A stretch of 64,000 nt of DNA, from contig NZ_CP013661.2 in the NCBI RefSeq assembly GCF_001465835.2, forward strand, positions 1,914,501 through 1,978,500. Reading direction: 5' to 3'. Within the stretch, counting starts at the first letter, position 1. Each line of letters begins with the position of its first letter. Below, one piece after another: positions 33,513-42,543 of this stretch. The DNA is from Planococcus kocurii (GTDB lineage Bacteria > Bacillota > Bacilli > Bacillales_A > Planococcaceae). The position numbers were made by a program, and so were the translations under genes. The notes under the pieces were generated by a model, which ran no database searches, was not told the origin of the DNA, and saw only the letters and a program-made list of their open reading frames with translations.

Positions 33513-33596
33513 AATCGATTCCTCCAATAATTGAATTTTTTAATTGTATCAAATAAGGATAAATATCCCAATTATTTATAGAGGAGGATTTAAAAT

Positions 33597-34283
33597 ATGT
33601 GCCAAATTATTGCGATGGGCGGTGGTGGGTTCTCGATGGAACCCGACAATCCACTCCTCGATCAATACATACTCAAACAAGCAGGTAAAACGCGACCTAA
33701 AGTTTGTTTTATCCCAACAGCAAGCGGAGATGCAGCTAGTTATATTGAAAAATTTTATGATTTTTTCAATCAACAACACTGTGAGCCGAGTCATTTGTCT
33801 TTATTCAAACCACATACACGAAACTTAGAAGCGTTTGTATTACAGCAAGACATTATTTATGTAGGCGGCGGCAATACGAAAAACTTATTGGTGCTGTGGA
33901 AAGAGTGGGGACTGGATCAAATTTTGAAAAAGGCTTGGGAACAAGGCGTCATTCTTGCAGGACTCAGCGCAGGTTCAATTTGCTGGTACGAACAGGGTGT
34001 TACCGATTCGTATGGTGACAAACTCGAACCGCTCGAGGCGCTCGGCTTTTTACGAGGAAGTCATTGTCCGCATTACGACGGCGAAGCTGAAAGAAGACCG
34101 GCCTATCGTCAGTTTGTGAACCAAGGGGTAATGCAATCCGGCATCGCCGCAGACGACGGAGCGGCTGTTCATTATATCGACCAAAAAATTAAAAAGGTAG
34201 TCAGCTCAAGACCCTCAGCCAAAGCGTACCGTGTGTTTAAAGGTGGAGAAGAAGAATTGGCGGTTGAGTATTTGGGGGAGTGA
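33597..34283 (+). CDS. Peptidase E (S51-family dipeptidase)
   Basis: This 228-residue serine peptidase of the S51 family cleaves dipeptides such as Asp-Xaa in the cytoplasm. The nucleophile lies in LAGLSAGSICWY (about residues 119-130). IIYVGGGNTKNLLVLWK and PHYDGEAERRPAYRQF are further family segments, and IAADDGAAVHY is near the C-terminus. GAGGAGG precedes the ATG. It resembles B. subtilis YgaJ. Confidence 0.9.
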   Translation: MCQIIAMGGGGFSMEPDNPLLDQYILKQAGKTRPKVCFIPTASGDAASYIEKFYDFFNQQHCEPSHLSLFKPHTRNLEAFVLQQDIIYVGGGNTKNLLVLWKEWGLDQILKKAWEQGVILAGLSAGSICWYEQGVTDSYGDKLEPLEALGFLRGSHCPHYDGEAERRPAYRQFVNQGVMQSGIAADDGAAVHYIDQKIKKVVSSRPSAKAYRVFKGGEEELAVEYLGE

Positions 34284-34292
34284 TCTGCAACA

Positions 34293-35072
34293 ATGATGGA
34301 TATTTTTTCGATCACATCAGAGAAGTTACAAGACAATCGAATGATTCGAGTTTATACACCTAAAGATTACCGATTAACTGATAAGCAGTATCCAGTATTG
34401 TATATACACGATGGCCAAAATGTTTTTCGAAATGATACTGCAATTGGTGGGATGTCTCTAGAGTTAGAGCATTATTTAGATATAAATAATTTAGACATAA
34501 TCGTTGTAGCGATAGATCAAAATAGCAAAGAACGAAAAAACGAATATTGTCCTTGGAGAAATGGAGCATATAGCAAACAATTTCTAGAGAATAAAACAAC
34601 GTCTTTTGGAAGCAATGGAGCGAGCTACATACAATTCATTGTTCAAGAACTGAAACCTTATATTGATAAAACGTACCCAACACAAGAAAGTCATGCAGCA
34701 ATGGCTGGAATTTCGCTTGGCGGGTTGATTACTTTATACGCAGCTTGTATTTACCCGCATATATTCACAAACATCATTCTTTTTTCAGCCGGATTTTATG
34801 CCAATCAAGAAAAAATCGAAGAGTTGATAGATACAACAGACTTATCTGTACTAACTTCACTATATATGGACTGCGGTACAAGTGAAGCGGGGAGTAATTC
34901 AACCACTAGCCATGAATTTTTGGTTTCGAATCAGAGGGTTGCAAAAAAGTTGAACAGAAAGTGTTCTGTTGTCACTTTTAACATATTAGAAGGGGAGAAA
35001 CACAACTACCTTTCTTTTCAGAAAAGAGTTCCAGAGCTTTTTAGTTTTTTACAAAACGAGGTGCTTTTATGA
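34293..35072 (+). CDS. Alpha/beta-hydrolase esterase (esterase D type)
   Basis: This 259-residue protein belongs to the putative-esterase family that includes ferric-enterobactin esterase relatives. YPVLYIHDGQNVF is the oxyanion-side strand, AMAGISLGGLITLYAA holds the GxSxG nucleophile near residue 145, and EGEKHNYLSFQ carries the likely catalytic histidine. Two adjacent ATGs follow a rather distant GGGGGAG. Its end overlaps the next gene by four bases (ATGA), so they form an operon. Confidence 0.83.
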   Translation: MMDIFSITSEKLQDNRMIRVYTPKDYRLTDKQYPVLYIHDGQNVFRNDTAIGGMSLELEHYLDINNLDIIVVAIDQNSKERKNEYCPWRNGAYSKQFLENKTTSFGSNGASYIQFIVQELKPYIDKTYPTQESHAAMAGISLGGLITLYAACIYPHIFTNIILFSAGFYANQEKIEELIDTTDLSVLTSLYMDCGTSEAGSNSTTSHEFLVSNQRVAKKLNRKCSVVTFNILEGEKHNYLSFQKRVPELFSFLQNEVLL

Positions 35073-35551
35073 AAATAGAATTAATTAAAGCAGAAGTTTC
35101 GGATGCCCCGTCTATTTTAGCAATGCAAAAAGAGTCTTTCATGCCACTATTAGTAAAATATCAAGACATACAGACAAATCCTGCGAACGAAACACTGGAA
35201 CAAGTTCTCACTCGAATCACAATGTCGGGCTCATTTTTCTACAAAATCGTAAAAGGACAGAAAATGGTAGGCGCAATACGCGTCAAGTACGGCGGAGAAA
35301 ACCGTTTTTGGATTAGTCCTATATTTGTAGATCCACAGTTCCAAGGTCTTGGTATTGCTAAAGAAGCAATGAAGCTAGTTGAAGAACAGCATGCAGAAGC
35401 GCATGTTTGGGAGCTCGCGACCATTTTAGAAGAAGAAGCAACCTGTAGGTTTTACGAAAAATTAGGATATCAATCAACAGGAGTGACTCAATCCTTAAAT
35501 TCTAACGCGACATTAGGTTATTTTAACAAAATAGCAAAGGATGCGGACTAA
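35069..35551 (+). CDS. GNAT-family N-acetyltransferase
   Basis: This 160-residue acetyltransferase has the CoA-binding FVDPQFQGLGIAKEAMKLVE and the C-terminal EEATCRFYEKLGYQSTGVTQ. It starts within the stop codon of the esterase gene and is followed without gap by the gene at 35552, so the three are co-translated. The substrate is unknown. Confidence 0.85.
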   Translation: MKIELIKAEVSDAPSILAMQKESFMPLLVKYQDIQTNPANETLEQVLTRITMSGSFFYKIVKGQKMVGAIRVKYGGENRFWISPIFVDPQFQGLGIAKEAMKLVEEQHAEAHVWELATILEEEATCRFYEKLGYQSTGVTQSLNSNATLGYFNKIAKDAD

Positions 35552-35902
35552 ATGAAACTAACTACAGAGCTTTCAAGATTTAAAGTGAAACAGGGAAAGG
35601 AAGTTGCAGTTGAGCAATGGATGGGATTTTTAGAAAAGCAAATGGATAATGTATTGCTTACACTTGAGGATGAAAAAATGTTCGTCGAAACAATTTTTAG
35701 CGAAACACTTGATGGCAACACCTATCTTTACTGGTACTCGGTACAAGGAGAAGGGGGTGCAGAGTTGGAAAACTCAAGTCATGAAGTGGATCAAAAGCAT
35801 ATGGAATACTGGAACGACTGCATCGATTCGACTTACTCGCCAGTTGACTTAGAAGCAAAGCTTGTCATGATCCAGAAAAAAGTAAGGTCTGTAATGAATT
35901 GA
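35552..35902 (+). CDS. DUF6176-like protein
   Basis: This 116-residue protein resembles the DUF6176 group, small dimeric alpha/beta-barrel-like proteins of unknown function. TELSRFKVKQGKEVAVEQWM opens it, followed by MFVETIFSETLDGNTYLYWY and HMEYWNDCID. It begins immediately after the stop of the preceding acetyltransferase gene and sits in a run of acetyltransferases. Confidence 0.7.
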   Translation: MKLTTELSRFKVKQGKEVAVEQWMGFLEKQMDNVLLTLEDEKMFVETIFSETLDGNTYLYWYSVQGEGGAELENSSHEVDQKHMEYWNDCIDSTYSPVDLEAKLVMIQKKVRSVMN

Positions 35903-35931
35903 TAAAAGTGGAATTAGAGGAGAGACAAGTA

Positions 35932-36465
35932 ATGCTTGAAACAAACCGCTTCTATTTGCGAGAGTTTATTAAAGAGGATTGGAAAGCTGTACATGCCTAT
36001 GCCTCACAGGAAATAGTTACTCAATACCAACCATGGGGACCTAATACAGAAAAAGAAACGCAACAATATCTAGTAGATGTGTTAGAGCAACAGGTAACAA
36101 ACCCTCGTACGAGTTTTACTTTTGCAGTGGTATGGAAACAAACAAACGAAGTGATTGGAGCGGGAGAGCTTTCTGCAATAGATAACATGAACCAGTCAGG
36201 TGAAATCGGTTATATTCTTCATCCGAATTTTTGGAGAAGGGGAATTGCGACAGAAGTCACATTATTATTACTCGAATTTGGGTTTAGAAACAAAGAACTC
36301 AACAGAATTTCAGCTAGTTGTGATCTTCAAAACAGTGGGTCGCAAAACGTTCTAGAAAAATCAGGAATGGTAAAAGAAGGACTGCTTCGCCAAAACTTAC
36401 AAATGAAAAAAGGCTGGCGCGATTCTCTGCTCTACAGTATTCTCAAAACTGAATACATGAGCTAG
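35932..36465 (+). CDS. GNAT acetyltransferase, RimJ/RimL type
   Basis: This 177-residue protein starts MLETNRFYLREFIKEDWKAV and contains IGYILHPNFWRRGIATEVTL (motif A), NRISASCDLQNSGSQNVLEK and SGMVKEGLLRQNL. The ATG at 35932 follows AGAGGAGAG; a longer in-frame start at 35899 overlaps the preceding gene. It is the last of the five acetyltransferase genes in this region. Confidence 0.87.
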   Translation: MLETNRFYLREFIKEDWKAVHAYASQEIVTQYQPWGPNTEKETQQYLVDVLEQQVTNPRTSFTFAVVWKQTNEVIGAGELSAIDNMNQSGEIGYILHPNFWRRGIATEVTLLLLEFGFRNKELNRISASCDLQNSGSQNVLEKSGMVKEGLLRQNLQMKKGWRDSLLYSILKTEYMS

Positions 36466-36580
36466 TATTCGTGTTCTCCTAACGCAACTTCTGCTATAGT
36501 GACATGAAGGGCAGTATCCTTGCTGAACTGCACCCCCAAAATTGCTCAACAACTGCATAGTTCTGCCTTGATCTTAAATC

Positions 36581-36653
36581 GACAGGGACGGAGAAAACCT
36601 ACAATAAACTTTCTGCCCGTCTGTCCAAAATTGGAAAGATGGGCTTTATTTTT
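36581..36653 (+). promoter_or_regulatory. Probable transcription attenuator in the panB leader
   Basis: Two mutually exclusive structures are visible. GACAG and ACGG (36581-36591) with the following GAAA can pair with TTTC and CCGTCTGTC (up to 36625). Alternatively GCCCGTCTGTCC (36615-36626) pairs with GGAAAGATGGGC (36633-36644) as a terminator followed by TTTATTTTT. A possible -10 TATAGT lies near 36495, and GGGCAGT...ACTGCACCC forms a further stem just downstream. The signal sensed is unknown; a candidate pan-motif RNA is known upstream of pantothenate genes in other bacteria. Confidence 0.5.
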
Positions 36654-36681
36654 GGTTTTCCTCCCAAAAGGAGAGAAAAAA

Positions 36682-37518
36682 ATGAAGAATACCGCATCAC
36701 TCATCAAAATGAAAACACAAAACGAAAAAATCGCCATGCTGACCGCTTATGATTACCCGTCAGCCAAGCTTGCTGAAGAAGCTGGAATCGATGTCATTTT
36801 AGTCGGCGATTCTTTAGGAATGGTCGTTCTTGGATATGATTCTACTGTAAAAGTAACCGTAGATGACATGATTCATCACGGAAAAGCAGCTCGTCGCGGA
36901 GCTCCCGACACATTTTTAGTGGTAGATATGCCATTTGCTTCGTTTCATGGAAGCGCACAACGTATACTGGATAACGCTGTTCAAATTTTTCAGGAGACTG
37001 GAGCGGAAGCGGTAAAAGTAGAAGGTGCAGATGAGGTAGTTGACGCCATACAATTATTAACACGTGCCGGCATTCCGGTTGTTGCGCATCTCGGATTGCT
37101 GCCTCAGTCAGCAGGTGTTCTAGGCGGTTATAAAGTTCAAGGGAAAACCGCAGATGCCGCACAAAAGCTAATTGAGGATGCACAAGCTTGTGAAGCAGCA
37201 GGAGCGTGTATGCTGGTTCTGGAATGTATTCCGTACCAATTAGCTGACAAAGTCACCACAGCTCTCACCATCCCGGTCATCGGCATTGGAGCGGGCAGTG
37301 AAACAGATGGCCAAGTTTTGGTTTATCACGACACCTTGAAATACGGATCGCACCATTTGCCGAAATTTGTACGGTCTTATGCAGAAACAGGCGAGATCAT
37401 AAAAAACGGCTTGATTCAGTACGTCAATGAAGTGAAATCAAACACATTTCCTGCGGAGGAACACCGCTTTACGATGAGGGAAGAAGAACTCCAGCAGTTG
37501 TATGGAGGAAAAGAATAG
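36682..37518 (+). CDS. panB: 3-methyl-2-oxobutanoate hydroxymethyltransferase
   Basis: This 278-residue enzyme makes ketopantoate from 2-oxoisovalerate and methylenetetrahydrofolate, the first step of pantothenate and coenzyme A synthesis. [40 protein letters not shown] and [12 protein letters not shown] are family signatures, and [18 protein letters not shown] lies near the C-terminus. The ATG at 36682 follows AAAGGAGAG; the frame is open upstream but only through the structured leader. No panC or panD is adjacent, which is unusual for Bacillales. Confidence 0.94.
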   Translation: MKNTASLIKMKTQNEKIAMLTAYDYPSAKLAEEAGIDVILVGDSLGMVVLGYDSTVKVTVDDMIHHGKAARRGAPDTFLVVDMPFASFHGSAQRILDNAVQIFQETGAEAVKVEGADEVVDAIQLLTRAGIPVVAHLGLLPQSAGVLGGYKVQGKTADAAQKLIEDAQACEAAGACMLVLECIPYQLADKVTTALTIPVIGIGAGSETDGQVLVYHDTLKYGSHHLPKFVRSYAETGEIIKNGLIQYVNEVKSNTFPAEEHRFTMREEELQQLYGGKE

Positions 37519-37529
37519 GTAAACAAGCT

Positions 37530-37563
37530 AAACCCCGCCATCTTGAAAAAGATAGCGGGGTTT
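37530..37563 (+). terminator. Terminator after panB
   Basis: AAACCCCGC pairs with GCGGGGTTT and an inner ATCTT/AAGAT stem extends it. Confidence 0.85.
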
Positions 37564-37628
37564 CTCTCTTTAAACTACTGCATCATAGACCTATAAGAAG
37601 GGGGATTTACCTTTTAGAGTAAAATTTT

Positions 37629-39137
37629 CTATATTTTATAGTTGTTGCCTCTCAAAAGCTTATTACGATACATATGTTTATCTGCTCGTTTGAATACTTC
37701 TTGAATTGCATGATTCTTGTTGTTCTTCGTTTCATGACCAAAGGAAACAGAAACACTAAGTGAACCTACTTTTTCTAGTGCCGACAACTCATTAATGCGT
37801 TCAATAATTAGCTCTGCTTCAGAAGAGTCTGTATTAGGTAATAGAATAACAAACTCGTCGCCACCGATTCTGCAAATAATATCATTTGTCCGACAGCCTT
37901 GTTTGATTACCTCGGCCGATCTTTTCAATAAGACATCACCCATGGAATGTCCAAACGAATCATTAATCAGTTTTAAACCATTTACATCTCCAATTATAAT
38001 GGTCAAAGGCAGATTTTTTGCTGTATCCATTCTTTCTAGTTCTTCCTCGTAAAATCTTCTATTATACAAACCTGTTAATTGGTCATTATAGCTAAGATAT
38101 AAAATTTCTTCATTTTGGAAGATCAGTTCTTGATTCGCAATAGTTAATTCAGCTGCCCGTTTATCTTTTTCTTCATTTTGAAAGATCAGCTCTTGATTCG
38201 CAATAATCAACTCGGCTGCACGATCTGCTTTTTCTTCGGTTTGAAAGATGATTTTTTTATTGGCAATGACGAGTTCTGCCGCACGGTCCGCTTTTTCTTC
38301 AGTTTGGAAGATCAACTCTTTGTTGGCAATGACGAGTTCTGCCGCACGGTCCGCTTTCTCTTCAGTTTGGAAGATCAACTCTTTGTTGGCAATAACGAGT
38401 TCTGCGGCACGCTCTACTTTTTCTTCAGTTTGAAAAATCAATTCTTGATTTGCGATAATCAGTTCTGCTGCACGATTCGCTTTTTCAGCAGTTTGAAAGG
38501 CCAGTTCCTTGTTTGCGATGACTAGCTCAGCCGCGCGTTTGTCTTTTTCTTCATGTTGAAAAGCCAGTTCCTTATTCGCAATGACTAACTCAGCCGCGCG
38601 TTTGTCTTTTTCTTCATTTTGAAAAACCAGCTCTTGATTCGCAATGATTAACTCAGCCGCGCGTCTATCTTTCTCTTCATTTTGAAAGACTAACTCTTTA
38701 TTTGCGATGACCAATTCAGCCGCACGATCTGCTTTTTCAGCAGTTTGAAAGACCAGTTCTTTGTTTGCGATGACTAATTCAGCGGCACGCTTTGCTTTTT
38801 CTTTAGTTTGAAAAGCCAGTTCCTTATTCGCAATGACTAGCTCAGCCGCACGTTTGTCTTTTTCTTCATGTTGAAAGGCTAGTTCTTTGTTCGCAATGAC
38901 TAACTCGGCAGCCCGTTTATCTTTCTCTTCATTTTGAAAGACTAGTTCTTTATTTGCGATGATCAACTCAGCCGCACGTTTGTCTTTTTCTTCATTTTGA
39001 AAAACGAGCTCTTGATTCGCAATGACTAATTCAGCAGCCCGATCGGCTTTTTCTTTGCTTTGAAAGATCAATTCGTTCTTCGCATTAATCAGCTCGGCTA
39101 CACTTTCTTTGTTTGGTAAGTAAAGGTTATTGCCCAT
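37629..39137 (-). CDS. Diguanylate cyclase with sixteen 21-residue repeats
   Basis: This 502-residue cytoplasmic protein ends in a GGDEF domain (about residues 345-500): LTGLYNRRFYEEEL, GDVNGLKLINDSFGHSMGD and the active-site CRIGGDEFVILLP near residue 425 are intact, so it should make cyclic di-GMP. Residues 18-344 are sixteen near-identical repeats of the pattern VIANKELVFQNEEKDKRAAEL. These form a long uninterrupted helix, probably a coiled-coil stalk that tunes dimerisation of the cyclase. No membrane segment or sensor domain is seen. The repeats make the gene prone to length variation. Confidence 0.9.
   Translation of the reverse strand: MGNNLYLPNKESVAELINAKNELIFQSKEKADRAAELVIANQELVFQNEEKDKRAAELIIANKELVFQNEEKDKRAAELVIANKELAFQHEEKDKRAAELVIANKELAFQTKEKAKRAAELVIANKELVFQTAEKADRAAELVIANKELVFQNEEKDRRAAELIIANQELVFQNEEKDKRAAELVIANKELAFQHEEKDKRAAELVIANKELAFQTAEKANRAAELIIANQELIFQTEEKVERAAELVIANKELIFQTEEKADRAAELVIANKELIFQTEEKADRAAELVIANKKIIFQTEEKADRAAELIIANQELIFQNEEKDKRAAELTIANQELIFQNEEILYLSYNDQLTGLYNRRFYEEELERMDTAKNLPLTIIIGDVNGLKLINDSFGHSMGDVLLKRSAEVIKQGCRTNDIICRIGGDEFVILLPNTDSSEAELIIERINELSALEKVGSLSVSVSFGHETKNNKNHAIQEVFKRADKHMYRNKLLRGNNYKI
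38106..39086 (-). repeat. 63-bp coding tandem repeat
   Basis: This DNA encodes the sixteen 21-residue repeats of the cyclase. Units share long identical stretches and the frame is kept in every unit, so selection is on the protein. Units 2-4 and 7-9 follow the same variant order, suggesting block duplication. Confidence 0.85.
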
Positions 39138-39236
39138 AGCACACTACACTCCAATTTCTTTATGGTGGGATATCTAAACTTCTAAGAATTATGGGTAATC
39201 CTCATAAGTTCATACTGCTTTTTTAACTTTTCTCTA

Positions 39237-41237
39237 TTAAATAAAATATTTTTTGCTGAAAGCTTCAGGTGACAAAGGTTTATCGTGAAGATAACCTTGA
39301 TGAATAGAACAACCATTTTCTTGAAGGAATAAAGCTTCTGCGTGTGTTTCAACGCCTTCAGCTAACAATTGACAATCAATCCCTTTAACAAACTGGATCA
39401 GTGATTTGAGAACTGCTTCGGATCGGGCATCTTGACCAATTTTGCTGATAAACGATTTATCCAACTTAATTTTATCGATAGGATAATCTACCAAATAGGC
39501 TAACATAGAAAAACCGGTACCAAAATCATCCAAAGCAATTGAGATTCCCTTTGATCTGCAGGTCATCAAGTTAGTTAGTGTCAGTTCCGAACCGGTCAGT
39601 TCTACACTTTCTGTGATTTCAAGTTCAATCTGTTCAGCAGAAATCTGGTTTTTTTCCATTAAGAGAAACAAATCATGAAAAAAAGTTTGACTTGTAAGTA
39701 GCGACGAAGTTACATTAATAGCTATTTTAGGAAAACTTTTACTGTGTTTTTTCTCTTTATTGATAAAAGTAAAAACTTCCTCTAGCAAATGGTTTGTTAA
39801 ACGTGATATAGTTCCGGTTTCTTCAGCGATGCCAATGAATTCAATAGGAGAAATAGGACCGAGGGTTGGATGATTCCATCGTGACAGTACTTCAACGCCG
39901 GTGAGGTCACCGGTTTCACAGTTAATTTGTGGTTGTAAAACAAAGTGGTAGCCAAGTTCTTGGAGATTACCTGCCAGACTTTTTTCAATCAAAAATCGAC
40001 GAGCTAAATCAATTCCCATCCCTGAGTGAAAAAGGGAGTAAGAAGAACCGTTTTGTTCTTTAGCTTTTCGCATTGCCGTCTCAGCATATGTGATCAGTTC
40101 TTCGGCACTGTAAGAATCTTGAGGATAGGAAGAAACGCCAATGCTGGCGTTTACTGTAATCGATTTACCGCTTTCTAATATCATAGAATGAGGAAAGACA
40201 TTCCGAATCTTTTGCGGGAAGTCTTCAATTTCCTCTTTTAGTTGATGCAAGTGGAGAAGAATGAGTTCGTCGCCATCAAGTCGACCAGCTAAATCTTGAG
40301 AAGACAGCAAGTTTTCTACTTTTTCTGCGAGTTTTTTAATAACCTGGTCTCCAGTTTTGTGATTGTAGAGTGTATTAATATGCTTGAAATTATCTAGGTT
40401 AATATAGACGAGAGAAAAAGGGAGTTCTTTTTGCAGAATTTGTTCAATACTTTCTTCAAATTTTATCCGGGTTAACCAGCCGGTTAGATAATCAGTAGAA
40501 GGGATTTTTAGAAATTTTGTTTCCAGAGTTTCTTTCTTATGAGTTTTTTGATAATAAACAGCGAGTCCACCATCAGAAACTGGTGTAACTTTGACACGAA
40601 ATCTAGTGTCCAATGGCGCATAGTATTCTTCAAATTGTAGAGTTACCCGATCCTGCATTGCCCGGATATAAGTCGAATAAAATTTAGTTCCAACAGCTTT
40701 TGGGAAGCAACTCCAAATACTTCGACCAATCAGTTCTTGTTTTTTACGCTGAAGAATTTTTTCCGATTCAGAATTTAAAAAGTGAAACCTCATTTGGTTA
40801 TCGAGAAGGAAAAAGGCATCTGCCATATTCTCGAGAACAACTTCTGTCTTCAGACAACTTAATGAGGACATGTTGGTCAACAACTGTTTATAAAGGATAA
40901 TTCCTTTTGAATTACTGTCGAGTGAAAAAGGCTTATATTTCACAGAAAGGCACTCCATTGTTTCTTGATCGTAGAAAAGCACAAGCTGAATTACTTCCTT
41001 CTCGCTTCCCGCCAATATATCTTTTATAGATTGTAACTCGTTGAATTTCTTCATTTCTTCCAGACATTTGAAGTAGTTTCCCCCGTCTTTCCAAAGAGCA
41101 GTTGGCAGTTGACGACTCTGACAATACACTCTCCAATTTTGGCTAGAATGGGCAACGAACCCCTCTGTGTTCAAAATCAGAACAAAATCTTCTCGCGTTT
41201 CATCTAACTCCTGAATTTGTTGTTCGATGTTTTGCAT
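39237..41237 (-). CDS. PAS-GGDEF-EAL cyclic-di-GMP protein
   Basis: This 666-residue protein has an N-terminal PAS-like region, a second PAS (VLENMADAFFLLDNQMRFHF, about residues 135-155), a GGDEF domain and an EAL domain. The GGDEF signature is degenerate, GRLDGDELILL, so cyclase activity is doubtful. The EAL domain looks intact: GVEVLSRWNHP, INVTSSLL, LDDFGTGFSML, KLDKSFISKI and LLAEGVETHAEALFL. It probably hydrolyses cyclic di-GMP, opposing the neighbouring cyclase. No membrane helix is evident. It lies 99 bases upstream of the repeat-containing cyclase, in the same direction. Confidence 0.9.
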   Translation of the reverse strand: MQNIEQQIQELDETREDFVLILNTEGFVAHSSQNWRVYCQSRQLPTALWKDGGNYFKCLEEMKKFNELQSIKDILAGSEKEVIQLVLFYDQETMECLSVKYKPFSLDSNSKGIILYKQLLTNMSSLSCLKTEVVLENMADAFFLLDNQMRFHFLNSESEKILQRKKQELIGRSIWSCFPKAVGTKFYSTYIRAMQDRVTLQFEEYYAPLDTRFRVKVTPVSDGGLAVYYQKTHKKETLETKFLKIPSTDYLTGWLTRIKFEESIEQILQKELPFSLVYINLDNFKHINTLYNHKTGDQVIKKLAEKVENLLSSQDLAGRLDGDELILLHLHQLKEEIEDFPQKIRNVFPHSMILESGKSITVNASIGVSSYPQDSYSAEELITYAETAMRKAKEQNGSSYSLFHSGMGIDLARRFLIEKSLAGNLQELGYHFVLQPQINCETGDLTGVEVLSRWNHPTLGPISPIEFIGIAEETGTISRLTNHLLEEVFTFINKEKKHSKSFPKIAINVTSSLLTSQTFFHDLFLLMEKNQISAEQIELEITESVELTGSELTLTNLMTCRSKGISIALDDFGTGFSMLAYLVDYPIDKIKLDKSFISKIGQDARSEAVLKSLIQFVKGIDCQLLAEGVETHAEALFLQENGCSIHQGYLHDKPLSPEAFSKKYFI

Positions 41238-42006
41238 ACTCAGTCATTCCTATCTATCTTCACTGTATTTTAAGTACGTTGTTACTTATGGCTGCTTAAC
41301 TGACAATTATCGAAGATAGTCCATCTTTATTAAAACTGGATGTTATCTTTTACATAATCATTACTAATAAATCGATATTCATCCGCTAGTAAAACGATGA
41401 TATTCAGTGTCCAAGGATTTAAAGCGCAATAAAAAGATTGGAGAAATGTAATCTCCAACCCTTATTCTATATACTCTCCAAAATAGGCAATGATCTCTTA
41501 ACTTATATAATGAGAGTTTTTATATCTTTTTACATATAATCCATTTTAAAAATGTACATACATCACAAGAAAATAATAATGCTTTTTTGCTAACTCGGTT
41601 AATATGAAATATCTAATTAATTGGGGTTTATACTTAATATATATTTATTTTTTAATAATTTTTAGACACAAATGCTTATTTAAATGGATTAAAATGAATT
41701 ATATAGTCTTCATGTATAATATAATATAGGTATTTTGAACCTAAGATTTTATTGGTGAATAAATTATATAGTAAGAATAAATAATTATTTTTTATTTTAC
41801 CAATTGAATGTAAAAAGGACAGTAGAATAGAAGAAAAGAATAGCTAAACAGTAGAACCCCACCACTTTCAATAGGTGGTGGGGTTCTACTTAATTAAGTG
41901 AGCTTTTGCGCTAGCTTACCTTATACAGAACGTATACCAATTGCATTAGCTGCTTATTATTTAAAAAGAGAAAGCAATTGAAGTTTGAACAAGCTCTTTA
42001 GTAGGT
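41238..42006. other. AT-rich intergenic region without a recognisable gene
   Basis: Apart from the promoter side of the gene ending at 41237 and the hairpin at 41851-41889, I see no coding frame with a ribosome binding site and no structured RNA that I recognise. Confidence 0.6.
41851..41889. terminator. Orphan strong hairpin
   Basis: GTAGAACCCCACCACT pairs with AGGTGGTGGGGTTCTAC around TTCA, with one bulge, followed by TTAATT. No intact gene ends nearby, so it may be left from a deleted gene. Confidence 0.7.
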
Positions 42007-42171
42007 TTATCGGGTATTTGGAGTCATTACTCGAGCGGCTCGAGATTTAAATATTGCGCTATTATTAAATTTAGAGTCTTTGACTGCCATGAGCTTCAGT
42101 TCCATAGGCTTACCATCTACTTTCAGAAGAGGGTGAGCCAATGTCACAATTCCAAAATCTGTGTATGTTTT
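42007..42171 (-). pseudogene. Unidentified C-terminal gene fragment
   Basis: The minus strand encodes 54 residues ending at TAA 42007-42009, including LAHPLLKVDGKPMELKLMAV and SAIFKSRAARVMTPNTR, with no ATG or ribosome binding site. The composition is protein-like but I do not recognise the family. I infer the tail of a deleted gene. Confidence 0.35.
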
Positions 42172-42543
42172 TCAAGGTTGCCAGATAAATTTCCAAATTC
42201 TCCATAAAATTTTTCTGTTTTTTAAATAGTAGTATGGTAACTTCTATTTTTAAAGAAAAGGCGATTTTTTGTCCGTTTTTTAGAATCAGCTAGGGGACAT
42301 CCGCCAGTTATTTCCCAAGGGGTAAAAAGGTTGTCACCAAACGTCATTTTTTAGGAGTCGTGTCTTAGTTTCCCTGAAAAAAGATAGTAAAATAGAGGAT
42401 TGCATAACAGAATTACCGATTTACAAATGAATACTTCCTGTTGAAAAAAAGAAGGACAATTCAAAATTTTTGGTTGTCTAGTCCATCAAATCATAAGAAC
42501 GTGTACGCGACATGTTGGAAATTGGAAAAGGTGAAAAAATTGT

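Noticed and set aside
38178..38525. Plus-strand open frames opposite the repeat-containing cyclase gene
   Set aside because: Their regularity mirrors the 63-base repeat of the real gene on the other strand.
41520..41550. A fifth dif-like site (TTTTTACATATAATCC)
   Set aside because: Only the left arm is partly similar; no TTATCGGAAG-like right arm follows.
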